Shown: piece by piece, positions 1 through 12,675 of the stretch
Layout: every line of letters begins with the position of its first letter
How positions within the stretch are numbered: the stretch's first letter is position 1
Source of the DNA: Mactra quadrangularis
Taxonomy: Eukaryota; Mollusca; Bivalvia; Venerida; Mactridae
Assembly (NCBI GenBank): GCA_025267735.1
Contig: CM046309.1
Location: 28,714,702-28,778,701 of the forward strand
Length of the DNA stretch: 64,000 nucleotides
Direction: 5' to 3'
Notes under the pieces: generated by a model
Told to the model about the DNA's origin: nothing
The model's database searches: none
What the model saw: the letters and a program-made list of their open reading frames with translations, nothing else
Program-made: the position numbers and the translations under genes

Positions 1-698
1 TTAAAATTTACATGCTGTTCTAAACCAAAGGAATGGATACAATTAAGAAATTCAGACACAGCCGTGGATCTATCTTCAAGATGTAAATTGAAGTCGCCCA
101 TAATTAACAGGTTAGAGTAGTTAGGAATTAAATCTTCAATAAATTGATTGAAGTCTTCTACAAACTGAGAAACAGTAGCTAATGCTGGGGGTCTGTAAAT
201 TCCAATACAATGAAGGGCAATATTCTTGAAAATTAATTTCCATATACCATATTCAAAGCTCCTTGTACTCCCGCTCTTAATTTTATTAATATCAATTGCA
301 ATGCGACTGGCTATAGCTATCCCCCCTCCGACTTTATTTTGTCTATTGGATACTGTTAATCTGTACCCATTTTGGTTTAAATCAGAGGTATCGATTAAAT
401 GTTTTTTATCATCTGAAAACCAAGTTTCTGTTAGTAAGGCAAAATCTATTCTTTCTTCCCTCAAATATTGACCTATTACAAAATCTTTATTTACAGCGGA
501 TCTACAGTTTAAAGTCAAGCAATTCACATTTTCACTAATCTGACTTACAGTGTTACATATTTTAGGGTATATAAGGTTGTTTTTATTAATGCCCTGAGGG
601 GTTTTAACTGTACTTTTCACAACACATCTATTTTTTCTTTGTGACCGGTAAGGAGCTAATTTGAGTGAATTAATAACACTTAGAGTATCTGGGGTGAA
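1..698 (-). mobile_element. LINE (CR1/L2-like) ORF2 endonuclease region, partial
   Basis: Read on the minus strand, an uninterrupted frame runs from the in-frame stop at 699-701 to the window edge (about 232 codons). It has the ordered motifs of an apurinic-type endonuclease of non-LTR retrotransposons: LNCRS, then LLTETWF, GGGIAIAS, IYRPP and LLIMGDFNLH, the GDFN being a catalytic-region signature. TETW together with NCRS is typical of the CR1/L2 branch. No ATG begins the frame: near 684 it runs directly into a unit of the 69-bp minisatellite. That fits a 5'-truncated LINE inserted in reverse orientation into the array. The reverse transcriptase part would lie left of position 1. The frame is intact here, so the copy is young or recently active, but activity cannot be judged from a fragment. 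Confidence 0.88.
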
Positions 699-751
699 CT
701 ACAATTTGAATACCCAACTACCGGCTAGAAGTTCAAATAATACCTATGCTG
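684..751 (+). repeat. Single 69-bp minisatellite unit between LINE and hAT-like copy 1
   Basis: About one full monomer of the 69-bp family found from 4441 onward. It carries the variant aactaccggctag that also marks the last monomer before hAT-like copies 2 and 3. Its left end is cut by the LINE, and its right end (744-751, ctatgctg) is the target duplication of the hAT-like element. Confidence 0.85.
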
Positions 752-815
752 CACTGGCACTAGAGTCCTTATATTGGATAAACTATTTATATTTTTATGA
801 TTGAAAATATTATAT

Positions 816-3695
816 GGGGGTTGTTAATTTGACTTTTTATGAGACCCTGTTTAAAACATGCCACATATACTGACATGTAAGGAAAATCATGTTTTTTTTT
901 TAATTTCTGACCCAATTAACCCCCCTGTACATACCCTCTGAAGGTTGGCCACGCCCATTTTTCACATAAATTACCAGTTTTTTACATTTAATTGCAATAC
1001 GTTGTATGGTATTGAACTGCAATATGTCAATTTATAGGTTTATTAAGGTGCTGCGTTCAAATATGAATTCAAAAACAAAATTAATCAAACCAATATGGCT
1101 GAAAATTCAAAATGGCCACCAAAATAATCATAGTACGAGCATATTCAAGAGTTTATTTATCCTGGACATTCAGTATGTTAAATCATACATGCAATATGTC
1201 CAGAAATAGGTTTCTTAAGGTGATGAACTCAAAAAGGAAGTTAATTTAAGAAACCAATATGGCGAGAAATTCAAAACGTCTGCCAAATTTAACCCAGATT
1301 GTTTTAGCATATTCATGTAATTATTTATCCTGGGCATTCAATGTGTTGAATCATGCTAACATTATGTCAATTTATAAGTTTGTTAAGGTAATAAGTTCAA
1401 ATATGAAATTAAAAACAAATTTAAACAATCCAATATGGCCAAAAATTCAAAATGACCACCAATATAACACATTTTAATGCATACTGGTAATCAATGGTAC
1501 ATATCTATATGTTAAATCATGGTTTGTTATCACTCTTAATGCAATTGTTTAGATTATTTGTAAAATAATAAAGCAAAAAATCATTTATTGCAGTATAATA
1601 ATCTGTTTTGCAAAAACTTTAATTTTAATATGCTATAAACTCATATAAATTAAATATTTAATGAGGTATGTCAGTCAACACAAAAGTCAGACCTGACATT
1701 GCTCAAATAAATTCTTAGATTGGTGGCCTACACTTTCAAAGGCGATAGCAAAGATCCAGTTGAAATAAAGATACCAATGGATAAAGGGATTTTTGGTTTA
1801 AACCCACAAGAGTCAAAACCAATTTTCTTGCACAAGAAATTTACTTGCAATTGTTCAATTCATGAAGGGATTAATCATTCGCCAATTGGTGTGTTTAATT
1901 TACGTATTTTCCATAGTCCAATACTGTAATGTTGAATAATACATCATCAGGCAACTCATATATATACCGGTATAGTCAAATGACCAGGGGAAATAGCTAC
2001 AAATTTGGTTAAAATATGTAATCTTAAAGGTTTTGTGTTTAAGTTCTTGTAGTATTGTTTCTGTAGAAAATGTACCAAAGGTTTTCTGCTCATCCTCAGT
2101 TATGGAGAAACCATTCTATACCTGTTTGTATTTATAAGTTTATTTCTTTATATATAGATTCTCATTAGTTACAAAGTGTATAAAATGTGAGCTAAAAAGC
2201 TGTCTGTTTTAGCATTCAATAACGATTCAAAGATTTAATCAATTAACACATTGCATTTTGCTTGGTTTGGCTGTGATTTTATCAACCACCCGTCAAAAAA
2301 GTAATTGCCTATTTCAATTATTGTTTTCTTTACTTTTCTTTTACTCAGTTGTCACATAAGCAATCTCATTTTCTAATCATGGAAGTCTTGCATTTGTTTC
2401 AACCGTGCACAGTTGGCCAAATAATTGAACACCATCATCTCAATCATTAATTTTAAGGGCTAGTTAAAAGAAATGCAAGTATTACAAATTTATAGAGATA
2501 TAACCAAAATTGCAAATCAGAATTAAAGGGAATGACACAATTGCTATTGAAATGTTGGAAAAATTGGAGAATACAATTCTTTGAATCTCTGAAAGCAATT
2601 GTTGGTTCATTTACTTTTTGTGAAGATTTTGATTCATACATGAGCCAAACTTAATAGAAAAAAGAAACAGAGAAAGTAAATGAATTGCATCTAGAAATCT
2701 GATAAGCTTTAAAGTCATTCTTTACCAAGAAATCATTTTTTTATTATATTTTCAGAATTTAACAACAAAACACAGTCTTGTTAAAATAAGTTGCAATCTA
2801 TATTGTAGCTTAGATGCTTACATGATAGCATACAGCCATCACCCATGATGATCATTTAGTTACTAATATCTATAAAATTTCCTGGGAATTTTAACTCTAC
2901 TTTGCAACCAAGTGCCAAGACTTTTTCTATGCACATACTCGTCAACATCTTAATGAAGTAAAGCAATCAAAGACACATTTTTTAAATCAAGACATCATAT
3001 GTGCCGCTGGTGAGGTTGGAACGAATGACCTCTTAGACCTTAACCTCTAGAACTCTACCTCAGCTATATAATGAATAAAACATATTTACACACATATAAT
3101 CAAGTGTCATAACTTTGGTCTTCTGTTAAGATTTCATTAACTAGAGTTAATTTATAAATTGCGTAACATGTTTAAAGTGTGCCGTTTATAAATGAAATAT
3201 GATTTATTTTGGCGGCCATTTTGAATTTTCTGCCATATTTGTTTGTTTAATTTAGTTTTGGAGTTAATACTTAAACTCAGCACCATCAAACACCTTTAGA
3301 TTGATATATTGTAGGCATGATTCAACATATCCAATGCCCAGTAAATATAATATCCAAATATGTCCAAAATTTGGGTCATTTTGGCAGCCATTTTTAAACT
3401 GTTGTTTAATTTAGATTTTGACTTCATATTTGAACTCAGCAGCCTAACAAACCTACCAATTGATATATTGAAAGCCTATAAGAAGTGATTTATAACAGCT
3501 GGATATAAAAAAATTGCTATTTTTGTGTAAAATTGGCGTGTCCGACTTTCAAGGGGTATGTACAGGGGGGTTAATGGGGTCACACAACATTTTTTGTTGT
3601 TGATTCTATTACCATATTGATTGCACCATATTTTAAGAAGGGTCTCTCATGGTTATCTTTAAAAAATGAAATTAACACCCCCCCCCCCCCCCCCC
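816..3695. mobile_element. Nested foldback-type element with G/C-tract termini, copy 1
   Basis: It begins with ggggg-ttgttaattt and ends with gaaattaacac followed by 17 C, so the termini are inverted copies. The similarity continues inward as long inverted arms (about 816-1480 against 3150-3695), including the shared phrase taacccccctgtacatacc. Each arm also contains directly repeated blocks of roughly 180 bp, seen by the recurring phrase caatatggc(g/t)gaaaattcaaaatgg. The centre (about 1500-3120) has no convincing coding sequence. A second copy at 8671-11512 is similar throughout; hAT-like copy 3 lacks the element. The superfamily is not identified. Confidence 0.65.
2996..3066 (-). repeat. 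Degenerate tRNA-like stretch inside the nested element
   Basis: On the minus strand, agctgaggtagagttct resembles an A-box region and cattcgttccaacctcacc a decayed B-box. The same stretch, slightly longer, is in the second nested copy (about 10930-11010). It may be a fossil SINE head; the fit is weak. Confidence 0.3.
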
Positions 3696-4400
3696 AATTA
3701 ATAATATTGGTGAAGAAACGTAGAAAAAAAACGGATCCTGTTTGACTATCGCTTTGGAGTCGTGCCACAGCTTTTTAAAATATACACATGGTATTGAACC
3801 GTTTTCGGAGTGATCCACGGTCAAACTGAATTTTTTATATTTCGGAAAATGACTCGACATAAAAACCGGTTCTGATTTAAAGCTGGCACATATATTTACA
3901 TAACTGGTAAGTATCAACTTCATATTTTATATAATATTCATATAATTAAGCGTCATTTCAGTAATTTCACTTTTCAGCGATTGAGAGACACTGCAGACTT
4001 CCGATATAATTTACAGTTTTAAAACATGCGTTCTGATTGGTCTAAAACTCCGCGAAACCAATCAGAACGCATGTCACATCACTGTAAATTATACCGGAAG
4101 TCAGCAGTGTCTCTCAATTGCTGAAAAATAAAATAACTGAATTATATAAGATATAAATTTGATACTATCCAATTTTGTAAAAATATGTGTCAGCTTTCAA
4201 TTTCAACCGGTTTTAATGTCCAGTCATTTCCCAAAATGTAAGAAAAAGTTTGCCCGTGGATCACTACCAAGGTGGTTCAATATCATATAGATATATACAT
4301 TATCAAAAGATGTGTGACGACTCAAAGAGCGATAGTGACAAAACGACGGTTTCATGGTGTTTTTTTTCAACAATGTTACTTTTAATCATTAGTAAGAATA
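3696..4400. repeat. Long imperfect palindrome of hAT-like copy 1
   Basis: The sequence from about 3700 to 4040 is the reverse complement, with substitutions, of about 4055 to 4380. Matching blocks run in mirrored order: gctttggagtcgtg with cgactcaaagagcg, attgaaccgtttt with aaggtggttcaat, and ttgagagacactgc with gcagtgtctctcaa. The centre holds the closely spaced mirror words gcgttctgattggt and accaatcagaacgc. Copy 2 has the same arms but keeps a 347-bp loop; copy 3 has lost the middle. Confidence 0.75.
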
Positions 4401-4440
4401 TTTTATTGAATGTAAGGACTCCAGTGCCAGTGCTATACTG

Positions 4441-7400
4441 GTGTTTCTGGGCCGAATTACAAGTTGAATACCCACTTACAAGCTAGTAATTCAAATAATA
4501 CCTATGCTTGAATAGCTGGGCCGAACTACAAGTTGAATACCCAACTACTAGCTAGTAATTCAAATAATACCTATGCTGGTGTATCTGGGCCGAACTACAA
4601 GCTAAATACCAAACTTCCAGCTAGTAATTCAAATAATACCTATGATAGTGTTTATGGGCCAACCTACAAGTTGAATACCAAACTACTTGCTAGAAATTTT
4701 AATATTATGTATAGTGATGTATCTGGGATGAACTACAAGTTGACTTCCCAACTACCGACTAATAGTACAAATAATACCTGCGCTGGTGTACCTGGACCGT
4801 ACTACATGTTGAATACCCAACGACTAGCTAGTAATTCAAATATCATGTAAAGCCAAGTATCAGGGCAAAACTACAAGCTGAATACCCAACTACTAGCTAG
4901 TAATCAAATATCATGTAAGGTTATGCATCTGGACTGAACTACAAGATGAATACCCATCTTCTAGTCAGTAGTTCAATTAATACCGATGCTAATGTATCTG
5001 GGCCGAACTACAAGTTAAATACCCAATTACTAGCTAGTAGTTCAAATAATACCTATGCTGGTGTATCAGGGCCGAACTACAAATTGAATACCCAACTACT
5101 AGCTAGTAATTCAAATAATACCTATGCTGGTGTATCTGGGCCGAACTACACGTTAAATACCCAACAACTAGCTAGTAATTAAATAATATATATGCTGGTG
5201 TATCTGGGCCCAAATAAAGGTTGAATAGAAAAATACTCTCTAGGAGTTCAAAAAATAACTTTGCTGGTGTATCTGGGTGAAAATACAAGCTGAATACACA
5301 ACAACTAGCCAGTAATTCAAATAATACGTATGTTAGTGTATCTGGGCCAAACTACAAGTTGATAAACCACTACCTAGTAATTCATATAATACCTATGCAG
5401 ATGTATCTGGGCAGAACTACAAGCTGAATACCCAACTACAAGCTAGTAGTTAAAGTAATACCGACGTTCGTTTATCTTTGCCGAACTACAAGTTAAATAC
5501 CCAACTACAAGCTGGTAGTTCAAATAATACCTATGCTGGTGTATCTGGGCCGAACTACATGCTGAATACCCAACTACTAGCAAGTAATTCAAATAATACT
5601 TATGCTAGTATATCTGGGCCTAACTACAAGTTGAATACCCAATTACTAGCTAGTAATTCAAATAATACCTATGCTGGTGCATCTGGGTAAATATCATGTA
5701 TAGTAATGTATCTGGGCTGAAAAACAAGATGAATACCTAACTACTAGCTAGTAATCTAAATATCACGGATGTTGATGTATCTGTTCTTAACTACAAGATG
5801 AAAACCTAACCACTAGCTAGTAGTTCAAATAATACCTATGATTGTGTATCTGGGCTGAAAATCATGTATAGTGATGTATCTGGGCTGAACTACAAGCTCA
5901 ATACCCCACTACTAGATTGTAATTCAAATCAAATCTATGCTAGTGTAACTGGGCCAAACTACAAGTTGAATACCCAGCTACTAGCGTGTAATTCAAATAT
6001 TATGTATGGTGATGTATCTGGGCTGAACAACAAGTTGAATACCCAACTGCTAGCTAGTAATTCAAATATTACATATGCTGGTATATCTGGGCCAAACTAC
6101 AATCTGAATACCAAATTACTAGCCGGCAATTCAAATAAAACCTACGCTAGTGTATCTGGGCCGAACTAGAAGTTAAATACCCAACTACTAGCCAGTAATT
6201 TAAATGTCATATACGGATATGTATCAGTGCCGAACCACAAGTTGAATACCCAACTACTAGCTGGTAGTATAAATAATACCTAAGCTGGTGTATCTAGGCC
6301 GAAATACAAGCTGAATACCCAACTTCTAGCTGGTAGCTTGAAATCCAAATATTATGGATGATGATGTATCAAGGCTGAACTACAAGTTCAATACCCAACT
6401 ACTAGCTAATAATTCCAATAATACCTAAGCTGGTGTATCTGGGCCGAAATACAAGCTGAATACCCAACTACTAGCTAGTAATTCAAATAAGACTTATACT
6501 AGAGTATCTGGGCTAAACTAAAAGTTGATTACCCAATTAATAGCTAGTAATTCAAATAATACCTCTGCTGGTGTATCTAGTCCGAATTACAAGCAAAATA
6601 CGCAACTACTAGCCAGTTATCAAATAATACCTATGCTAGTGTTTCTGGGCCGGACTACAAGTTGAATACCCATTTACTAGCCAGTAATTTAAATATCATG
6701 TATGGTGATGTATCTGGGCTGAACTACAAGTTGAATACCAACATTCTAGCTAGTAATTCAAATAATACCGATGCTAGTGTATCTGGGCCAAACTACAAGT
6801 TGATAACCAAACTACTATCTAGTAATTCAAATAATACCTATGCTGGTATATCTGGGCCGAACTACAATCTGAAAACACAAATACTAGCCAGTAATTCAAT
6901 TAATACCTATGCTAGTGTATTTGGGCCGAACAACAAGTTAAATACCCAACTCCTAGCCAGAAATTCAAATGTCATGTATGGTGATGTAACAGGGCTGAAA
7001 ATCAAGATGAATACCCAACTATTAGCAAGTAGTTCATATAATACTTATGCAGGTGTATCTTGGCCGAAATACAAGCTGAAAACCCAACTTCTAGCTAGTA
7101 ATTCAAATAAAATTTATGCTAGTGTATCTGGGCCAAACTACAAGTTGATAACCCAATTAATAGCTATTAATTCAAATGATACCTATGCTGGTGTATCTGG
7201 TCCGAAATACAAGCTGAATACCCAACTACTAGCTAGTAATTCAAATGTCATGTTTGGTGATGTATCAGGCCTAAACTACAAGATGAATACCCAACTACTA
7301 GCTAGTAGTTCAAATAATACCTATGCTGGTTTATCTGGGCCGAACTTCAAGCTGACTCCCATCTTCTAGCTAGTTATTCACATGATACATATGCTAGTGT

Positions 7401-8597
7401 ATCTGGCCCGAACTACATGTTGAATACCCAACTACTTGCTAGTAAATCAAATTATATCTATGCTGGTGTTTCTGGGCCGAACTACAAGATGAATACCCAA
7501 CTACTAGCTAATAATTCCAACAATACCTATGCTGGTGTATCTGGGCCGAACTACAAGCTGAATACCCAACTACTAGCTAGTAATTCAAATAAAACCTATG
7601 CTTGTGTATCTGGGCCGAAATACAACTTGAATACCCAGTTACTAGCTAATAATTCAAATAATACGTATGCTTGTGTATCTGAGTCGAACTAAAATTTGAA
7701 AACCCAACTACTAGCTAGTAATTCAAAAAATATCTATGCTGATGCATCTAGGCTGAACTACAAGTTAAATACCCAACTACTTGCTTGAAATTCAAATAAT
7801 ATCTATGCTTGTGTATCTGGGCCGAACTACAAGTTGAATACCCAACTACTGGCTAGTAATTCAAATAATACCTATTGTAAAGTATTTTGGCCGAACTACA
7901 AGCTGAATACCGAACTACTAGCTAGTAATTCAAATAATACGTATGCTACTGTTTCTAAGCCGAACTACAAGTTGAATACACAACTACTAGCTAGTAATTC
8001 AAAATAATGGATGTTGAAGTATCTGGGCTGAATAACAAGATGAATACCTAACTACTAGCTAGTATTTTAAATAATACCTATGCTGGTGTATCTGGGCAAA
8101 TATAATGTATGGTGATGTATCTGGGCTGAACTACAAGTTGAATACCCAACTACTAGCTAGTAGTTCAAAGAATACCTAAGCTGTTGTGTCTGGGCCAAAC
8201 TACAAGTTGAATACCCAACTTCTAGCTAATAATTCAAATAATACCTATGCTGGTGTATCCTGGCCGAACTACAAGCTGAATACCAAACTACTGGCTAGTA
8301 ATTCAAAAAAAACCTATTGATTTGTTTCTAGGCCGAACTACAAGTTAAATACCAAACTACAAGCTTTCAGTTCAAATAATTCCTATGCTGGTGTATCTGA
8401 GCCGAAATACAAGCTGAATACCCAACTACTAGCTAGTTATCTAAATATTACCTAAGCTAGTATTTCTGGACCGAACTACAAGTTAAATACCCAACTACTA
8501 GCTTGTAATTCAAATATCATGTATGTTGATGTATCTGGGCTGAACTACAAGTTGAATACCCAATTACCGGCTAGTAGATCAAATAATACCTATGCTG
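4441..8597 (+). repeat. 69-bp minisatellite, block 1 (about 60 units)
   Basis: Period 69, measured directly between successive gccgaactac words (for example 5071 and 5140). The consensus reads in one open frame as a 23-residue peptide (NYKLNTQLLASNSNNT then YAGVSGP); the other five frames of the consensus contain stops. Two monomer classes alternate irregularly, ending YAGVSGP or IMYGDVSGL. The longest stretch open in that frame is 6662-7369 (235 codons), but most monomers carry point stops (commonly caa to taa) or small indels. No start context, splice signal or signal peptide accompanies it. I regard it as a satellite-type array rather than a gene. Confidence 0.93.
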
Positions 8598-8670
8598 CAC
8601 TGGCACTAGTGTCCTTATATTGGATAAACTATTTATATTTTTATGATTAAAAATAATATTATTAATAATA

Positions 8671-11512
8671 GGGGGGGGGGGGGGTTGTTAATTTGACTTT
8701 TTTATGAGAACCTGTTTAAAACATGTTACATATCTTGACATGTAAGTAAAAGCATATCATTTTAATTTCTGACCCCATTAACCCCCCTGTACATACCCTC
8801 TGAACGTTGGCCACGCCCATTTTTCACATAAATTACCAGTTTTTTTACATTTAATTGCAATAAGTTGTATGGTATTGGACTGCATTATGTCAATTTATAG
8901 GTTTATTAAGGTGCTGAGTTCCAATATGAAGTCATAAACAAAATTAATCAAACCAATATGGCTGAAAATTCAAAATGGCCACCAAAATAACCATAGTACG
9001 AGCATATTCAAGAGTTTATTTATCCTGGACATTCAATATGTTCAATCATGCCTGCAATATGTCTAGCTATAGGTTTTTTAACGTGCTGAATTCAAGTATG
9101 AAGTCAAACACTTAATTTAAGAAACCACTTTGGCGAGAAATTCATAATGGCTGCCAAATTAAACCCATTTTGAGCATATTAGTGTAATTATTTATCCTGG
9201 ACATTCAGTTTGTTGAATCATACATGCAATATGTCCAGAAATAGGTTTCTTAAGGTGATGAACTCAAAAAGAAAGTTAATTTAAGAAACCAATATGGCGA
9301 GAAATTCAAAATGGCTGCCAAATTTAACTCAGTTTGTTTTAGCATATTCAGGTAATTAATTATCCTGGGCATGTAGTCAAAACAAATTTAAACAATCCAA
9401 TATGGCCAAAAATTCAAAATGGCTACCAAAATAACACATTTTCAATGTATACTGGTAATCAATGGTACACATCTATATGTTAAATCATGGTTTGTTATCA
9501 CTCTCAATGCAATTGTTTAGATTATTTGTAAGATAATAAAGCAAAAAATCATATATTGCAGTATAATAATCTGTTTTGAAAAAACTTTATCTTAATATGC
9601 TATAAACTCATATAAATTAAATATTTAATGAGGTATGTCAGTTCAACACAAACGTCAGACCTGACATAGCTCAAATAAATTCTTAGATTGGTGGCCTACA
9701 CTTTCAAAGGCGATAGCAAAGATCCAGTTGAAATAAAGATACTAATGGATAGAGGGAGTCAAAACCAATTTCCTTGCACAAGAAATTTACTTGCAATTGT
9801 TCAATTCATGAAGGGATTAATCATTCGCCAATTGGTGTGTTTAATAGCGTATTTTCCATTGTCAAATAGTGTAATGTTAAATTATACATCGTCAGGCAAC
9901 TCATATATATACCGGTATAGTCAAATTACCAGGGGAAATAGCTACAAATTGGTTAAAATATGTAATCTTAAAGGTTTTGTGTTTAAGTTCTTGTAGTATT
10001 GTTTTTTTGTAGAAAATGTACCAAATGTTTTCTGCTCATCCTCAGTTATGGAGAAACCATTCTATATCTGTTTGTATTTATAAGTTTATTTCTTTATAAA
10101 CATACAAAGTGTATGAAATGTGAGCTAAAAAGCTGTCTGTTAGCATTCAATAGAGATTTAAAGGTTTAATCAATTAACACATTGCATTTTGCTTGGTTTG
10201 GCTGTGATTGTATCAACCACCCGTCAAAAAAGTAATTGCCTATTTCAATTATTATTTTCTTTACTTTTCTTTTACTCGGTTGTCACATAAGCAATCTCAT
10301 TTTCTAATCATGGAAGTCTTGCATTTGTTTCAACCGTGGATAGTTGGCCAAATAATTGAACACCATCATCTCAATCATTAATTATAAGGGCTAGTTAAAA
10401 GAAATGCAAGTATTACAAATTTATAGAGATATAACCAAAATTGCAAATCAGAATTAAAGGGAATGACACAATTGCTATTGAAATATTGGAAAATTGGAGA
10501 ATACAATTCTTTGAATCTCTGAAAGCAATTGTTGGTCCATTTACTTCTTGTGAAGATTTTGATACATACATAAGCCAAACTTAATAAAAATAGAAACAGA
10601 GAAAGTAAATGAATTGCATCTAGAAATCTGATAAGCTATAAAGTCATTCTTTACCAAGAAATCATTGCTTTATTATATTTTCAGAATTTAACAACACAAC
10701 ACAGTCTTGTTAAAATAAGTTGCAATCTATATTGTTGCTTAGATGCTTACATGATAGCATACAGCCATCACCCATGATGATCATTTAGTTACTAATATCT
10801 ATAAAATTTCCTGGGAAATTTAGCTCTACTTTGCAAACAAAGTGCCAAGACTATTTCTATGCACATACTCATCAACATCTTAATGAAGTAAAGCAATCAA
10901 AGACACATTTTTCAATCAAGACATCATATGTGCCGCTGGTGAGGTTGGTACGAATGACCTCTCAGACCTTAACCTCTAATCATACCTCTAGAACTCTACC
11001 TCAGCTATTAACTGAAATATTATTTATTTTGGCAGTCATTTTGAATTTTCTGCCATATTTGTTTGTTTAATTTAGTTATGTAGTTAATTCTTGAACTCAT
11101 ACCATAAAACACATTTAGATTGATATATTGCAGGCATGATTCAACATATCCAATGCCCAGTAAATATAATACCCAAATATGTCCGAAAATTTGGGTCATT
11201 TTGGCAGCCATTTTGAATTTTCCGCCATATTAAGTTGTTTAATTTAGATTTTGACTTCGTATTTGAACTCAGCAGCCTTACAAACCTACAAATTGATATA
11301 TTGAAAGCCTATAAGAATTGACTTATAACAGCTGGATATAAAAATTGTTATTTTTGAGTAAAATGGGCGTGTCCGACTTTCAAGGGGTATGTATGTATGT
11401 ATGTATGTCACACAAATTTTGTTGTTGTTGATTCTATAATCATATTAATAGCACCATATTTTAAGCAGGGTCCCACATGGTTATCTTTAAAAAATGAAAT
11501 TAACAACCCTCC
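8671..11512. mobile_element. Nested foldback-type element with G-tract terminus, copy 2
   Basis: It begins with 14 G then ttgttaattt, and ends attaacaaccctcc. The direct repeat attattaata lies just outside both ends (8658-8667 and 11515-11524) and may be its target duplication, although the region is AT-simple. The body aligns with copy 1 (816-3695). Differences include a (gtat)n expansion at about 11387-11408, which replaces the phrase containing ggggggttaatgggg. Confidence 0.62.
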
Positions 11513-11519
11513 TAATTAT

Positions 11520-12640
11520 TAATATTGGTGAAAAAACGTAGAGAAAACGGTTCCTGTTTGACTAACGCTTTGGAGTCGTGTCACAGCTTATTATAATATA
11601 CACATGGTATTGAACCGTTTTCGGAGTGATCCATGGTCGTACTGAATTTTTTATATTTCGGAAAATGACTTGATATAAAAACTGGTTCTGATTTAAAGCT
11701 GGCACATGTTTTTACATAACTGGTAAGTATCAACTTCATATTTTATATAATATTAATATAATTAAGCGTTATTTCAGTAATTTCCCTTTTCACCGATTGA
11801 GAGACACTGCTGACTTCCGGTATAAATTACAGTTTTGAAACATGCGTTCTGATTGGTCTAAAACTCCGCGAAAGATTTCCCGTAATCTGTCATTGAAACG
11901 AAGCCAGTGCAAACATCAACAAAGCGTCATGCTGAATTTTGATCAGTCTGCGACTCTTAGTGCCGCTGCAAGGGGACATTAAATTGTGATTTGTAGTCAG
12001 GCAGGCACTGAAACAGACAAATATTGAAATCCATTTATGAAGAAATAAAATACAACGCAAAGTAGCACTTTTATACACTACAGAAATAGGGTGTTTACAA
12101 AACCAAGATCTAAACGCTAATACATTACACAGACAATTTCTCTTCAACTCGCGTTATCGTTTGGCCGTCAATACATCAATCGTGTAACTAATAAAATGTC
12201 TGTGTAATTAAGAGACCAATAGACCAATCGCATCGTTACGATGACAGATTACGGGAAAAGTTTCGCGGAGTTTTAGACCAATCAGAACGCATGTCACATC
12301 ACTGTAAATTATACCGGAAGTCAGCAGTGTCTCTAATACGCTGAAAAATAAAATTACTGAAATAACGCTTAATTCTTTGATAATTATATAAGATATAAAT
12401 TTGATACTTTCAAATTTTGTAAAAGTATGTGTCAGCTTTCAATTACAACCGGTTTTAATATCCAGTCATTTCCAAAAATTTAAAAAAAAACAGCTTGACC
12501 GTGGATCACTTCCAAAGCGGTTCAATAACATATAGATATATACATTATAAAAAGATGTGTGACGACTCAAAAGCGACAGTTACAAAACGACGGTTTAATG
12601 GTGTTTTTAGTTTTCAACAATATTATATTTAATCATTAGT
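11520..12640. repeat. Palindrome of copy 2 with 347-bp loop
   Basis: The arms correspond to those in copy 1 but extend further at the centre: actccgcgaaa then tttcccgtaatctgtcat (ending 11893) is mirrored by atgacagattacgggaaaa and tttcgcggagt (from 12241). The loop, 11894-12240, is absent from copies 1 and 3. It contains an open minus-strand frame of 85 codons (12147-11890) that I do not recognise. Confidence 0.7.
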
Positions 12641-12675
12641 AAGAATGTTTTATAGAATGTAAGGACTCCAGTGCC

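Larger units (their letters stand above)
752..4432. mobile_element. hAT-like non-autonomous transposon, copy 1 (3.68 kb)
   Basis: The left end cactggcactagagtcc and the right end ggactccagtgccagtg form terminal inverted repeats of about 30 bp with few mismatches. It is flanked by 8-bp direct repeats, ctatgctg (744-751) and ctatactg (4433-4440); removing the element plus one repeat restores a normal 69-bp monomer. An 8-bp duplication with CA-starting termini fits the hAT superfamily. No transposase frame was found, so it would need an enzyme supplied elsewhere. The body has two parts: a nested foldback element (816-3695) and a long imperfect palindrome (about 3696-4400). Confidence 0.82.
8598..12675. 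mobile_element. hAT-like transposon, copy 2 (4.08 kb, right end truncated)
   Basis: Same left terminus as copy 1, again preceded by ctatgctg (8590-8597). The right terminus stops at ggactccagtgcc and is followed directly by taattacaag, so the last four bases, the right target duplication and about 20 bases of the adjoining monomer are missing, as in a small deletion. It contains the nested foldback element (8671-11512) and the palindrome with an extra loop. Confidence 0.8.

Noticed and set aside
1720..1929. Frame beginning VAYTFKGDSKDPVEIKI, repeated at 9688-9996
   Set aside because: Present in both nested elements, but the second copy has a deletion and frame change soon after, so no conserved product.
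6662..7369. 235-codon open frame as a repeat protein gene
   Set aside because: It is only the longest of many interrupted runs of the 69-bp array, with no start context, splice sites or codon conservation visible; neighbouring units have stops in the same frame.
11890..12147. 85-codon minus-strand frame in the loop of copy 2
   Set aside because: No motif, absent from the other copies, no splice or start context; mentioned only as part of the loop.
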